This document shows, one piece after another, positions 44,417 through 53,872 of a stretch of DNA of 64,000 nucleotides. A model generated the notes under the pieces. That model was not told the DNA's origin. It ran no database searches and worked only from the letters and a program-made list of their open reading frames with translations. The position numbers and the translations under genes were made by a program. The stretch's first letter is position 1. Each line of letters starts with the position of its first letter. The DNA is from Mesorhizobium sp. C432A (GTDB lineage: Bacteria > Pseudomonadota > Alphaproteobacteria > Rhizobiales > Rhizobiaceae): NCBI RefSeq assembly GCF_030323145.1, contig NZ_CP100470.1, forward strand, positions 5,063,001 through 5,127,000, in the 5' to 3' direction.

Positions 44417-45421
44417 ATGAAGCTGGTCAGGCTGAGAGCGCCGGGCGGGTTGGACAAGCTCGACCTGGTCGAGGAGGATCAGCCCCGGCCTGGGCCGGGC
44501 GAAATGCTGGTCAGGATTCGCGCCTGCGCGCTGAACATGCGCGACGATTTCGCCGTACAAGGCAAGGTGCCGCTCGCCGACGGCCGCGTGCCGCTGTCGG
44601 ATGGCGCCGGCGAGGTGATCGCCATCGGCGACGGCGTCGACACGTTCAAGCCGGGCGACAGCGTCGTCAGTGTTTTCTACCCCTGGTGGCTGGCCGGCGA
44701 CATGAGATCCGATACAAGCCGCGACATTCCCGGAGACAGTTTCGACGGCTTCGCCAGCGAGTATGTGTGCATGCCGGCGCACGCATTCACCAGGGCGCCG
44801 GCGGGCTATACGCATCTCGAGGCGGCAACGCTGACCTGCACGGGCGTCACCGCCTGGCGCGGGCTGGTGACATGCGGCAAGGTAAAGCCCGGCGACACGG
44901 TGCTGATCCTTGGCACCGGCAGCGTGTCATTGTTTGCGCTGCAATTTGCCAAGGCCGCCGGCGCAAGGGTCATCGCCACCTCGTCCGATGAAGGGAAGCT
45001 GGAGAAGCTCAGACGACTCGGGGCCGACAGCGTCATCAACTACAAGGCGGTGCCGCAGTGGGGCGGCAGGGCCAGGGAACTGACGGACGGACGCGGCGTC
45101 GATCATGTGATCGAGGTCGGCGGACCGGCGACGCTGGCGCAGTCGATAGCGGCCTGCCGGACAGGCGGGCATATCGCACTCATCGGCGTCCTGACCGGCT
45201 TTGCAGCAGAAGTTTCAATCCCGGCGCTGTTTTCAAACCAGATCCGCATCAGCGGAATTTCCATCGGCAGCAAAGCCGACCAGCAGGACATGATCCGTGC
45301 GATAGAGGTCAACCGCCTGAAGCCTGTCATCGACAGCAGCTTTCCACTGCAGGATATCGCCGCCGCCTTCAGGCACTACGAAGCGCAAAGGCATTTCGGC
45401 AAGGTCTGCCTCGAGCTTTAG
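44417..45421 (+). CDS. NAD(P)-dependent alcohol dehydrogenase, MDR superfamily
   Basis: 334 residues, medium-chain dehydrogenase fold. Catalytic-domain start MKLVRLRAPGGLDKLDLVEE and GAGEVIAIGDGV; Rossmann motif in LGTGSVSLFALQFAKAAGARVI. The zinc-ligand cysteines of the structural site are absent, and the VTAWRGL helix replaces the catalytic-zinc Cys-His pattern, so it is likely a zinc-free reductase (quinone-reductase-like). GGAGAGAGACA precedes the ATG. Substrate unknown. Confidence 0.88.
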   Translation: MKLVRLRAPGGLDKLDLVEEDQPRPGPGEMLVRIRACALNMRDDFAVQGKVPLADGRVPLSDGAGEVIAIGDGVDTFKPGDSVVSVFYPWWLAGDMRSDTSRDIPGDSFDGFASEYVCMPAHAFTRAPAGYTHLEAATLTCTGVTAWRGLVTCGKVKPGDTVLILGTGSVSLFALQFAKAAGARVIATSSDEGKLEKLRRLGADSVINYKAVPQWGGRARELTDGRGVDHVIEVGGPATLAQSIAACRTGGHIALIGVLTGFAAEVSIPALFSNQIRISGISIGSKADQQDMIRAIEVNRLKPVIDSSFPLQDIAAAFRHYEAQRHFGKVCLEL

Positions 45422-45439
45422 ATCCTGCGATCGGCATTC

Positions 45440-47302
45440 CTACCCAGCGGCCGGCGCCAGCGTCCCGCTTGCCATCAGGCCCCAGAGCTGATCGGCGGTC
45501 AGCTGTTTGGCCGAGCCGTCGTAAGCCACCCTGCCGAGGCTGAGCACGACGATCCTGTCGGCCAGCGCCCTGACCGTCGACAGGTCGTGCGTGACCAGGA
45601 TGACGCCGGTGCCGCTGGCGGCGATCGAACGGATCAGCTTGACGACCTGCGCGGTCTGCTTGACGCCGAGCGCGGCGGTAGGCTCGTCGAGGCAGATCAG
45701 CTTGACGTGATCGGCAAGCGCGCGGGCAATGGCGATGGACTGCCGCTGGCCGCCCGACAGCGAGCGCACCAGAACGTTTTCGTCGCGAAGCGTGACGCCC
45801 AGCGCGGCAAGCCGGGCACGACACTGCTCGGCGGCCTTTCGGTCGTCGCGAACCGGGAAGACACCGAGCCAACGCCGCGTTTCCTCACGCCCGAGGATCA
45901 TATTGTGGGCGACGCTGAGGTTCGGGCAGAGCGCCAAATCCTGATAGACGGTCTCCAGGCCGGCGCCGCGTGCATCCTGCGGGCTCCTGAAGGAAATCGG
46001 CTGGCCCTCGAGGGTCATCGCGCCGGCATCGGGCTGGATGGCGCCCGAAATAATCTTCACCAGCGTCGACTTGCCGGCGCCATTGTCGCCGAGCAGACAG
46101 ACGATCTCGCCTTTGCCGACCGTGAAACTCGCCTCTTCCAATGCCGTCAGCGCGCCGTAGGATTTGCGGGCGCCGGCAATCGAGAATGCCGGACCTTGCG
46201 GGGCCTCTCCATTGCCCTCCGTCACGGCAGGGCCGGCCGAGGCGACGGCACCATTGTCCGCCACCGTGAAGTTGGTCGCGGCGGCCCGAGCGCGCCGGCC
46301 GCGAAAACCGATCGCAGCCTGGTCGGCCACCAACGCCAGCAACAGCATGCTTCCCACCGAAATGGATTGCCACCATGATTGCAGGCCGACGAAGATCAGT
46401 CCTGCATTGAGGATGCCGATGGTGGCAACGCCGATGGCGATGCCGAGCGGCCGGCCGGAGCCGCCGGAAAAAGCGACGCCGCCAAGGATCGCGGCGGTGA
46501 GCACGTCGAGCTCGAAGCGAACGCCGATGGTCGGCGTGATGCTGCCGAGACGACCGGCGATCAGAACCGAGACCAGGCCGATCAGCAAGCCATTGGCGGC
46601 GTAGAGGCCAACCACCGTGCGCCCCACCGGAATGCCGCAGAGTTCGGCTGCGCGCGGGTCGCCGCCTATGGCGTAGAGCCTCAAGCCGGTGACCGTGCTG
46701 GTCAAGATAAAGGCTCCGATGACAAAGACAGATGCGGCGATGATCACGGTGTACTGGATGCCGAAGATCTTGCCCCGCCCCAATTCGAGCAGAGCCTCGG
46801 GAAAACCATAGACCGCGGTGCTGGAGACGACGAAGGCAAGGCCGCCATAGAGCGCCAGCATCGCCAGCGTGACGATCAACGGCGAGATGCTCAGCCTGCG
46901 CACCAGCAGACCGTTGAGCAGACCGAGCAAAAGGCCGAGACCCAGGCCGACGCAGATTGCCAGCGGCGCGCTCTGCGTCGCCACCGCAACCTTGGCAGTG
47001 ATGATGCCGATCAAGGCGACCATGCTGCCGATGGAGAGGTCGACATAGCCGGCGATCAGCAGCGCGGAGGTGCCGAGCACGGCGATCAGGATCGAGGTCG
47101 AGTTGACGCCGATGACGACGAAATTGTCGAGGCTGAAGAACGATTTGTTCAACAGCGAGAAGGCGATGATCAAGCCCAGCGCGACCAGCGCCAGCCCGAT
47201 GCGGCCAGACGCTTCGCCCGGCGCCTTGACGCCCGGCAGCAAGGATGAAAACCGGCCCGTTTGCAGCGGTGTCGTCCCCGTTCGAAGGCTGTCTGTGCTC
47301 AT
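45440..47302 (-). CDS. sugar ABC transporter, fused permease-ATPase
   Basis: 620 residues joining two normally separate subunits. Residues 1-330 are an RbsC-type permease (GYVDLSIGSMVALIGI; the VRFELDVLTAAILGGVAFSGG loop). After a linker (TNFTVADNGAVASAGPAVTE) residues 365-620 are one ATP-binding domain (GDNGAGKST; LSGGQRQSIAIARAL; ICLDEPTAAL; VTHDLST). Separate RbsA proteins carry two ATPase domains; here a single one is fused, so a homodimer would supply both ATPases and both permease halves. Its binding protein is encoded just upstream. Confidence 0.92.
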   Translation of the reverse strand: MSTDSLRTGTTPLQTGRFSSLLPGVKAPGEASGRIGLALVALGLIIAFSLLNKSFFSLDNFVVIGVNSTSILIAVLGTSALLIAGYVDLSIGSMVALIGIITAKVAVATQSAPLAICVGLGLGLLLGLLNGLLVRRLSISPLIVTLAMLALYGGLAFVVSSTAVYGFPEALLELGRGKIFGIQYTVIIAASVFVIGAFILTSTVTGLRLYAIGGDPRAAELCGIPVGRTVVGLYAANGLLIGLVSVLIAGRLGSITPTIGVRFELDVLTAAILGGVAFSGGSGRPLGIAIGVATIGILNAGLIFVGLQSWWQSISVGSMLLLALVADQAAIGFRGRRARAAATNFTVADNGAVASAGPAVTEGNGEAPQGPAFSIAGARKSYGALTALEEASFTVGKGEIVCLLGDNGAGKSTLVKIISGAIQPDAGAMTLEGQPISFRSPQDARGAGLETVYQDLALCPNLSVAHNMILGREETRRWLGVFPVRDDRKAAEQCRARLAALGVTLRDENVLVRSLSGGQRQSIAIARALADHVKLICLDEPTAALGVKQTAQVVKLIRSIAASGTGVILVTHDLSTVRALADRIVVLSLGRVAYDGSAKQLTADQLWGLMASGTLAPAAG

Positions 47303-47373
47303 GCTTGCCTCTCACTGAAGCGGGCGGTTTCAGGTCAGGCTGAACCGCCCGTATCGCGCGGGAAAAACAGGCG

Positions 47374-48519
47374 CTACTTTGCCTCGGATGACCAGGGGAA
47401 ATTCACATACTGGTCGCGCGTATCGTAGCAGATGTTGCCGTACATCCTGAGATAGATATCGCGGCGCTTCGGGTCCTTGTAGACCGCGGCCGGGTCGGCG
47501 ACATCGGCCTCGTACTGGGCCATGTAGTCGCTGGTCAGCGCCACGGGCAGGATATCCATCGCCTGCGGGATGCTCTTGCCCTCCAGCCAGTCGGCCGCGT
47601 GCTGGCCCATGGCATAAGCGAAGACCGGCGACGCCAGGCTGATGCTTGCCTTGTAGGGACCGCCGCCTTTCTTGATCGCGGCGACTGCCTCCGGTTCGCC
47701 GTCGATGCCGCCAAGGAACTGGTCCGGCCGCGCCTTGCCCGCCGCTTCCAGGGCAGCCAGCGCGCCGAGCACGACCGTGTCGGCGCCGAGCACGACATCG
47801 ACGTCGGGATGGGCCTGGAGAATGGTGCTCATCGTGGCAAAGCCGCCTTCCTTGTTGACGGGATTGGGTGAGATGTCGGCGACGATGGTGACATCAGGCA
47901 TGGCCTTGAAGATGTCGCGCATGGCGGCAAAGCGCGGCGCCAGGAATTCCATGCTGTCATGGGACAGGATGACGACATTGGCCTTGCCGCCGAGCTTGTC
48001 CTTTATGTAGGCTGCGGCCGCTTCGGCCAGCACCTTGCCGGTCTCGTATTGCGGCGCATTGAGCAGCGACGTGGCTGGCGGCGGCACGATGGTGCCGACA
48101 TAGGCGCCCGACCAGATAAGCTCCTGCAGGCTGCGGCTCATGGAGGCCGGGTCCACAGGCGCCGCCACCAGACCGCCGATCTTGGAGGCGAGAAACAATT
48201 GCACCTGCTCGACCCCCTTGGCGGCGTCATTGTTGGCAAGCGCGCGGCGATATCCCAGCCCGCGATCCTTGGCGGCGGCGGCCAGGCCGCGGTCGACGCC
48301 CTGCATGAATTCACGCTCGTTATCCTGCGCGAAGGCCAGCACCTTGTTCAGGCCGGGCGGTGGGCTGCAGGCCGGCGCCTTCGGATCGAACGGCGCAAAT
48401 ACCGCCGGCTTGGTGAGCCCGGCCGGGCCGTCCTGCGCGCCTGCCAGAATGGTACCGCCCGCGAGCACACCGGCAACGCCGAGCAGCGTCGCCAGCATCA
48501 TGTTCCTGTCAGATCGCAT
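47374..48519 (-). CDS. sugar ABC transporter, substrate-binding protein
   Basis: About 381 residues with a signal peptide (MRSDRNMMLATLLGVAGVLA, cleavage near GAQ) and a type-1 periplasmic binding fold (KVLAFAQDNEREFMQGVDRGL; GGLVAAPVDPASMSRSLQEL; DVVLGADTVVLGALAALEAAG). GGGAGGAAGTG precedes the ATG at 48519. It serves the fused permease-ATPase encoded 71 bp downstream. It is preceded by an SGNH hydrolase gene, which may process the ligand. Confidence 0.9.
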   Translation of the reverse strand: MRSDRNMMLATLLGVAGVLAGGTILAGAQDGPAGLTKPAVFAPFDPKAPACSPPPGLNKVLAFAQDNEREFMQGVDRGLAAAAKDRGLGYRRALANNDAAKGVEQVQLFLASKIGGLVAAPVDPASMSRSLQELIWSGAYVGTIVPPPATSLLNAPQYETGKVLAEAAAAYIKDKLGGKANVVILSHDSMEFLAPRFAAMRDIFKAMPDVTIVADISPNPVNKEGGFATMSTILQAHPDVDVVLGADTVVLGALAALEAAGKARPDQFLGGIDGEPEAVAAIKKGGGPYKASISLASPVFAYAMGQHAADWLEGKSIPQAMDILPVALTSDYMAQYEADVADPAAVYKDPKRRDIYLRMYGNICYDTRDQYVNFPWSSEAK

Positions 48520-48677
48520 TTCACTTCCTCCCTGTCGTTGATTGTTGCCGCGCATCGCAAGCCTCGCGGTCGCTACTCTTCCCAGTCTCCCCAGATACCC
48601 ACCTTCCCGCTCGCAAGTCAAAACTTTTTCCAGTGGAATTAATTAATCAGAGATAGTCGGGTGACTCGCCCACGCGA

Positions 48678-49334
48678 TCACGCCTTGCCGATCAGCGACT
48701 GGACGACTTTGGCCAATTCCGTGCCGAGCACGCGATGCGCGTCGCTGTCGAGGTGAATGCCGTCTACCGCGCTCGACTCGACGACATCGCCGGCGTTGAA
48801 GAACGCGGCGCCGGCGCGCCGGGCGGCATCACGGAACAAGCCGGCAAAGTGCATCGACTTTGAAGCGCCGCCCAGGAACATCTGGCCGAACCAGTCGACC
48901 TCCAGCATCGGCGGCGGCGCAACAATCAGGACCGCGGGCGCCACGCCTGCGGGGCCAGCTTCGCTGCGCAGCACAATTCTGGCCAAGATCTCAATAGAAT
49001 CAGCGACATCATTCGGCGTTACCGAGAACCTATGCTTGAGATCGTTGGTGCCGAGCATAAGGATGACGAGGTCGAGCGGCATATGCGTTTCCAGGCACAC
49101 CGGGAGCGATTTGAGCCCGTTCTTGTGGAGACCTTCGATCGGATCGTCGTGCACGGTGGTGCGCCCGCCCTGCCCTTCTTCGATCACATCCCATCCGCTG
49201 CCGAGCTGGCGGCGCATGATGCCCGGCCAGCGCCGGTCGGGCGTGAAGCGGCGCCGTCCGACGCGGGCCAGGGTGGGAATGGCGCCATAGGTATTGGAAT
49301 CGCCAAAGCACATGATTGTCCGGGTCTGCGTCAC
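48678..49334 (-). CDS. SGNH/GDSL hydrolase (esterase)
   Basis: About 218 residues with the four SGNH blocks: CFGDSNTYG (catalytic Ser), the glycine in EGQGGRT, LGTNDLKH, and the Asp/His block DGIHLDSDAH. The GTG at 49334 has an AGGAG site. It probably removes acyl groups from a small ester or carbohydrate in the cytoplasm, since no signal peptide is seen. It is upstream of the sugar-binding protein gene and divergent from the ROK regulator, so deacylation of an imported sugar is a sensible guess. Confidence 0.88.
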   Translation of the reverse strand: MTQTRTIMCFGDSNTYGAIPTLARVGRRRFTPDRRWPGIMRRQLGSGWDVIEEGQGGRTTVHDDPIEGLHKNGLKSLPVCLETHMPLDLVILMLGTNDLKHRFSVTPNDVADSIEILARIVLRSEAGPAGVAPAVLIVAPPPMLEVDWFGQMFLGGASKSMHFAGLFRDAARRAGAAFFNAGDVVESSAVDGIHLDSDAHRVLGTELAKVVQSLIGKA

Positions 49335-49500
49335 GGCATTGCTCCTCCAGGCTTGCATACTTTGAACGACAGCAGGCCGGCCGGCGTCAACTACATTTTT
49401 CCATCGGGTGGATTTAAGTGTTGCCTTGCCGTTCCCGCATTGCTACGTCAGCGCTTTGATCGGCTCGCCTTGCGGCCAACCTCCTTGCGCAGGGGAAAGC

Positions 49501-50736
49501 GTGACCGGCACCAGCTTCTTCAGTCTCGAAAAGATCGCCGAGGGCCGCAGCGGCGGAACCACGCAGGCCGAGAGCCGCGTCTACAACGAACGCCTGATCG
49601 TCTCGCTGATCCGCCGGCACGGCCAGCTGGCCAAGACCGATTTGACGCGGCTGACCGGGCTGGCCGCGCAAACCATCACCACCATCGTCAACCGCGCCGC
49701 CGACAACAAGCTGCTGCTGCGCCTGGAGCCTTTGCGCGGACGGCTGGGGCAACCCTCGGTTCCCTATGCGTTGAACCCGAAAGCCGCGTACGCCTTCGGC
49801 CTCAAGGTCGACCATCGCAGCGCCGATGTCGCCCTGGTCAATTTCGTCGGCGACGTGATGGCGTTCGAACGCACGCTGTTCCACTATCCGACGCCCGTCG
49901 AGGTGATGAAATTCGCCAAGGGCGCCATCGCGCGCATGTGCCGCAAGCACAGATCGATAGAGCAAGACCGCATCGCGGGTCTTGGCATCGCCTCGCCATT
50001 CCATCAGTGGAACCTGAGCGAAGAGGGCGCGGTGCCGGCGAGCAGGCTGGATGCCTGGAGGGAAATCGACATTCGCGCCGAACTGGACCGGGCGTTCGAC
50101 TGGCCGGTGTTCCTCTACAACGACGCCACGGTGTCGGCCGCGGCCGAACTGATGTTTGGCGCCGGCGGATCGCGCGCCGACTTTCTCTATGCCTATGTCG
50201 GGCACTTCATCGGCGGCGGCCTGGTGCTCGATCATCACTTGTTCCCCGGCCGCAACAAGCTGGCCGGGGCGCTGGGCGACATGCCGGTGCCCGCGCCGGG
50301 GCGCAAGGGCGACCGGATGACCCCGTTGCTGCGCGTCGCTTCGCTGCATTCGCTGGCCGGCAAGCTCAACGACCAGGACAATGGGGACGAGGGCGCCGGC
50401 CGCATCTGGTCGTCGCCCGACGACTGGGGCGACCTTGGAGAGCCGCTCACCGCGTGGATCGATGAGGTTTCGGACGGGCTTGCCTATGCCGCCCGCAGTG
50501 CCGTTGCCTTGCTCGACATCGACAATGTGGTGATCGACGGCGCCATACCGAATGGCGTGCGCAAGGAGATCGCCAAGGCCATGCGCAGAAAGCTGGCACG
50601 GATCCTTGTCGATCGCCCCGAGCCGTTCTCCGTCATCGAGGGGACGTTTGGCCATCTCGGCCCCGTTATCGGCGGCGCCAGCATTCCGTTGCTGGTGAAA
50701 TATTCGAACGACAAGGAACTGCTCTTCAAGGAATAG
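49501..50736 (+). CDS. ROK family transcriptional regulator
   Basis: About 411 residues. Winged HTH (VYNERLIVSLIRRHGQLAKT; LTRLTGLAAQTITTIVNRA) followed by a ROK domain (IAGLGIASPF; VFLYNDATVSAAAELMFG; YVGHFIGGGLVL). The Cys-rich zinc motif that marks sugar-kinase ROK proteins is not present, so it is a regulator rather than an enzyme. GTG at 49501 with an AGGGGAAAGC site. It faces the SGNH/binding-protein/permease-ATPase genes and most likely represses them until their sugar appears. Confidence 0.92.
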   Translation: MTGTSFFSLEKIAEGRSGGTTQAESRVYNERLIVSLIRRHGQLAKTDLTRLTGLAAQTITTIVNRAADNKLLLRLEPLRGRLGQPSVPYALNPKAAYAFGLKVDHRSADVALVNFVGDVMAFERTLFHYPTPVEVMKFAKGAIARMCRKHRSIEQDRIAGLGIASPFHQWNLSEEGAVPASRLDAWREIDIRAELDRAFDWPVFLYNDATVSAAAELMFGAGGSRADFLYAYVGHFIGGGLVLDHHLFPGRNKLAGALGDMPVPAPGRKGDRMTPLLRVASLHSLAGKLNDQDNGDEGAGRIWSSPDDWGDLGEPLTAWIDEVSDGLAYAARSAVALLDIDNVVIDGAIPNGVRKEIAKAMRRKLARILVDRPEPFSVIEGTFGHLGPVIGGASIPLLVKYSNDKELLFKE

Positions 50737-50978
50737 GCGCGCAGCCGCCGGCACCAGGCATTCCCCAAACAGCGAACTGTGAGACTTGTCACATACCTGC
50801 TCGTGAAGCGCGTGCTACTTGCACCCTGCGGTCGGTCGACGCCGAAAGAAATCGCCTGCCATGGTCTGGCGGTGACGGGCCTTTCACTTTATGCTGTGGC
50901 AGGTTGCATACTCTCAACGGACCTTGATGCCGCAAGCGGTGTTCTCGTCGGCGTCAGGCCGCGACCAGGAGTTTTGTC

Positions 50979-53528
50979 ATGCTCCGACTTTGCGGATTCA
51001 TCGCGGCCTTCATCCTTGCCGGCTTCACAAGCTTCGAGGCCTGCGCCGATCGAAGGGTCGCGCTCGTCATCGGCAATTCCGATTATCGCGACATCCCGGC
51101 GCTGAAGAACCCGGCCAAGGATGCCCAGGACGTATCGGCCACGTTCCGGCTGGCCGGCTTCGAGGTTTTCGTCGCCGAGAACCTCACCAAGCAGCAGTTC
51201 GAAGGCCAGTTCCGGGACTATCTGGCCGCCGCCGACGGCGCCGATCTCGCCGTCGTCTACTATTCCGGGCACGGCTTTCAGATCGGCGGCGAGAATTTCC
51301 TGATACCCGTCGACGCCTCGTTGAAGAAGGCGGCCGACATCGAGGTCCAGGCCATCAAGCTCAACGACGTGCTGGAGCAGCTGCGCTCGAAGTCGAAGAT
51401 CCAGGTGATCATCCTCGATGCCTGCCGCAACAACCCCTTCCCGCGCAACAATTACTGGCTGCGCGACCAGCTTGTCACCGCCGGCAATACCGGGCTGGCG
51501 CAGGTGCGAAGCTCGCTCAACACGCTGATTGCCTTCGCCACCGAACCAGGCGCGGTCGCCTATGACGGCAGCGGCGACCTCAGCCCGTTTTCATCGGCCT
51601 TTTCGCGGCGCGCGCTGGCGCCGAACCAGGAGATCCGCACGGTCATGTCGGCGGTGCGCCGCGATGTCGTGCAGGCCACCAACGGCATGCAGGTGCCCTG
51701 GGAAAATTCCTCGCTGATCGATGACGTGGTGCTGGTGCGCCGCAACAACCGGCCTTCGCTGCCGCCAGTGCTGGAGAAGGTAGTGCTCTCGGGGGTCGGT
51801 CCTGTCGCTCTCGGCCTGCCGGAGCCGGTCGATGTCGATGGCGGCGCTATCAGCGTCAGCATCGAACGTCCGCCGGCAATGGGCCGTCTGGTGCTGGACG
51901 GCAAAGACGTCGCGGTGGGCGAACCGATCGCCGGCAAGGACCTGCCGCGCCTGCAAATGGATGTCCCCAAAGGCGCCGCCACGCAGGACGAGGTGGATAT
52001 GCTGGCCTATGCCACGCATGACAATTGGGGCGGCGGGAGCCAGGGCATACTCGTGTTCCGCGTCAAGAGCGGCGAAGGTGCGGCGGGTCAGCAGATCATG
52101 GCTTCGCTCGAGGCCGAGCAGAAGCAGCAGGTGCTGGATCGCGGCATCCACATCACCGGCGCTGCCGAAGCGATCGAGAACCGCAAGCTTGATATTCCCG
52201 TCGGCGTCGGCCCGGTCGCGCTCAATCTGGATTTCCCCACCGACGATCCGGCGGTCAGCCTGAAGGTCACGGGGTATCCGGCAACGGGAACGCTGTCATT
52301 GCCTGATCGAACCTTGTCGCCGCAATCCAGCCTTCTGGCCGGTGAAGTCGACCATCTCCGTTACGAGCCGCAGATCGGCGCCGGCGCGCCGGTCGAGGTC
52401 GGCTTCGAAATCCGGGCCGACAGCAGCTCGGCTAAGCCCGCGACAATGAAGCTGTCGCCGACGGTCGATGCCTGCGATACCGCCGCCGGCGAGCCTCTCG
52501 ACCTGCAAGGGGTGGTGCCCGGCCTGCTGCCGAACGAGATCGGCGCCGGTGCGGTGGCAGCCTGCGAGGCGGCCGTGAAAACCTATCCAGACGTCGCCCG
52601 CTTCCACTACGAGCTCGGCCGCGCCCTGCTTGCGGCAGGCAGGGTCGGCGAGGCCAGGTCAGCCATCGAGGACGCCGCCAAGAAAGGCCATGTGCGCGCC
52701 GTCTTCGAACTCGGCTATCTCAACGCAACCGGAACCGGAACGACCATAGACCGCACCCAGGCCAACGCTCTCTACAAGGCTGCCGCCGACAAGGGTGATC
52801 CTTACGGTATGACCTCGTGGGGACGCGCGCTGTTCAATGGCTATGGCGTCAACCGCGATACGGCCAAGGGCCTCGACCTGCTGCTCAAGGCGGCGGCCAT
52901 GGGGCACACCTATGCCATGAACGATCTTGCCGCCATCTTCACCGAGGGCCGCAATGGCGTGCCTGCCGATCCGGCCCGCGCCGTCGCCTTCCTGCAAGCG
53001 GGGGTGCAGCGCCAGGACATGTATTCGATGAACCTGCTCGGCCGCAATTACCTCGCCGGCCAGGGCATCGACAAGGATCCGAAGACGGCGCAGGCCCTGT
53101 TCCAGCAGGCCACCGATCTTGGCCAGCCCTACGCGCCCGGCAGCCTCGCCCGCATGTACAGGGATGGCGCCGGTGTGCGCCAGGACCCGGCGGAAGCGCA
53201 AAGGCTGTTCGAACTGGCGACCACGCGCGGCGATCCGTCGAGCGCCTATGATCGCGCGGCGCTTGAAATGGCGAAAGGCGACAAGGCCGATCAGGCTGTC
53301 GCGGTGCGCTTCCTGGCATTCGCCGTCGCGCTCGATCTGCGCAAGGAGCTGCCGGACGCCAAAAAGGGCCTGGCGCAGTTCGGCACCAAGCCGAAAACGG
53401 CAGCTTTGGACGCCCTGCGTCGAGAGCTCAAGTCGAAGATTCCCGCGTCCGGTTCGCTGGACACGCAACTGGTCAATGCGGCCCGGGGGGTCTGGGAAGA
53501 AGCCAATCCGCGTCGGGATTTGTTCTGA
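50979..53528 (+). CDS. secreted caspase-fold protein with Sel1 repeats
   Basis: 849 residues. A signal peptide (residues 1-23) precedes a peptidase C14 (caspase/metacaspase-like) domain with His98 (YYSGHGF) and Cys149 (ILDACRN) forming the dyad. Residues 260-480 contain two similar beta-sandwich-like units that start with VGPVALGLP and VGPVALNLD. Residues 540-770 are Sel1-type repeats (AVFELGYLNATGTGTTIDRTQA and others). AGGAG precedes the ATG. Such proteins may cleave after basic residues and assemble on partners, but substrates are unknown. A lipoprotein gene follows 14 bp later. Confidence 0.92.
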   Translation: MLRLCGFIAAFILAGFTSFEACADRRVALVIGNSDYRDIPALKNPAKDAQDVSATFRLAGFEVFVAENLTKQQFEGQFRDYLAAADGADLAVVYYSGHGFQIGGENFLIPVDASLKKAADIEVQAIKLNDVLEQLRSKSKIQVIILDACRNNPFPRNNYWLRDQLVTAGNTGLAQVRSSLNTLIAFATEPGAVAYDGSGDLSPFSSAFSRRALAPNQEIRTVMSAVRRDVVQATNGMQVPWENSSLIDDVVLVRRNNRPSLPPVLEKVVLSGVGPVALGLPEPVDVDGGAISVSIERPPAMGRLVLDGKDVAVGEPIAGKDLPRLQMDVPKGAATQDEVDMLAYATHDNWGGGSQGILVFRVKSGEGAAGQQIMASLEAEQKQQVLDRGIHITGAAEAIENRKLDIPVGVGPVALNLDFPTDDPAVSLKVTGYPATGTLSLPDRTLSPQSSLLAGEVDHLRYEPQIGAGAPVEVGFEIRADSSSAKPATMKLSPTVDACDTAAGEPLDLQGVVPGLLPNEIGAGAVAACEAAVKTYPDVARFHYELGRALLAAGRVGEARSAIEDAAKKGHVRAVFELGYLNATGTGTTIDRTQANALYKAAADKGDPYGMTSWGRALFNGYGVNRDTAKGLDLLLKAAAMGHTYAMNDLAAIFTEGRNGVPADPARAVAFLQAGVQRQDMYSMNLLGRNYLAGQGIDKDPKTAQALFQQATDLGQPYAPGSLARMYRDGAGVRQDPAEAQRLFELATTRGDPSSAYDRAALEMAKGDKADQAVAVRFLAFAVALDLRKELPDAKKGLAQFGTKPKTAALDALRRELKSKIPASGSLDTQLVNAARGVWEEANPRRDLF

Positions 53529-53542
53529 ACAATAAGGAGGCC

Positions 53543-53848
53543 ATGGTGGGCAAGGCATTCAAGCAGACATTCGGGCAGGCATTCATCGGGATAATTCTAT
53601 CCGGCGTTCTGGCCGGGCTCATGGGCTGCACCTCGGTGTCGCCGATGTTTGAGCCGGCGCCGCCGGTGAACCATCGCAAGGTGGTTCGCGTAGCACCTCA
53701 GCCAAAGGTGGTCAGATACAAGAAGGCGGCCACCGGCAAAGTGGTCAAGCCGGCCGAGGAGATCCCGCAAAAGCCGCCCGTGATTCCTTCTCTCGGCGGC
53801 AGCGGAGGCGGCGGTGGGGCTGGCGGCGGCGGCGGCGGTTGGGGATGA
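53543..53848 (+). CDS. small lipoprotein downstream of the caspase gene
   Basis: 101 residues. A hydrophobic signal (FIGIILSGVLAGLMGC) ends in a lipobox-like LMGC, followed by a Pro/Val/Lys-rich stretch (RVAPQPKVVRYKKAATGKVV) and a Gly-rich tail (GSGGGGGAGGGGGGWG). It would be a lipid-anchored periplasmic protein. AAGGAGG lies just before; GTG at 53546 has better spacing than the ATG. Closely linked to the caspase gene and probably its partner. Confidence 0.7.
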   Translation: MVGKAFKQTFGQAFIGIILSGVLAGLMGCTSVSPMFEPAPPVNHRKVVRVAPQPKVVRYKKAATGKVVKPAEEIPQKPPVIPSLGGSGGGGGAGGGGGGWG

Positions 53849-53872
53849 GATCGTCGACCAAGGGCGCTGCAC

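Noticed and set aside
48632..48660. AT-rich GAATTAATTAATC stretch upstream of the binding-protein gene as a possible operator
   Set aside because: Simple AT sequence without strong dyad or second copy; not enough to call a site.
50737..50978. Gene in the 242-bp gap before the caspase gene
   Set aside because: The open frame there runs into the caspase start in another frame and has no ribosome site or recognisable sequence.
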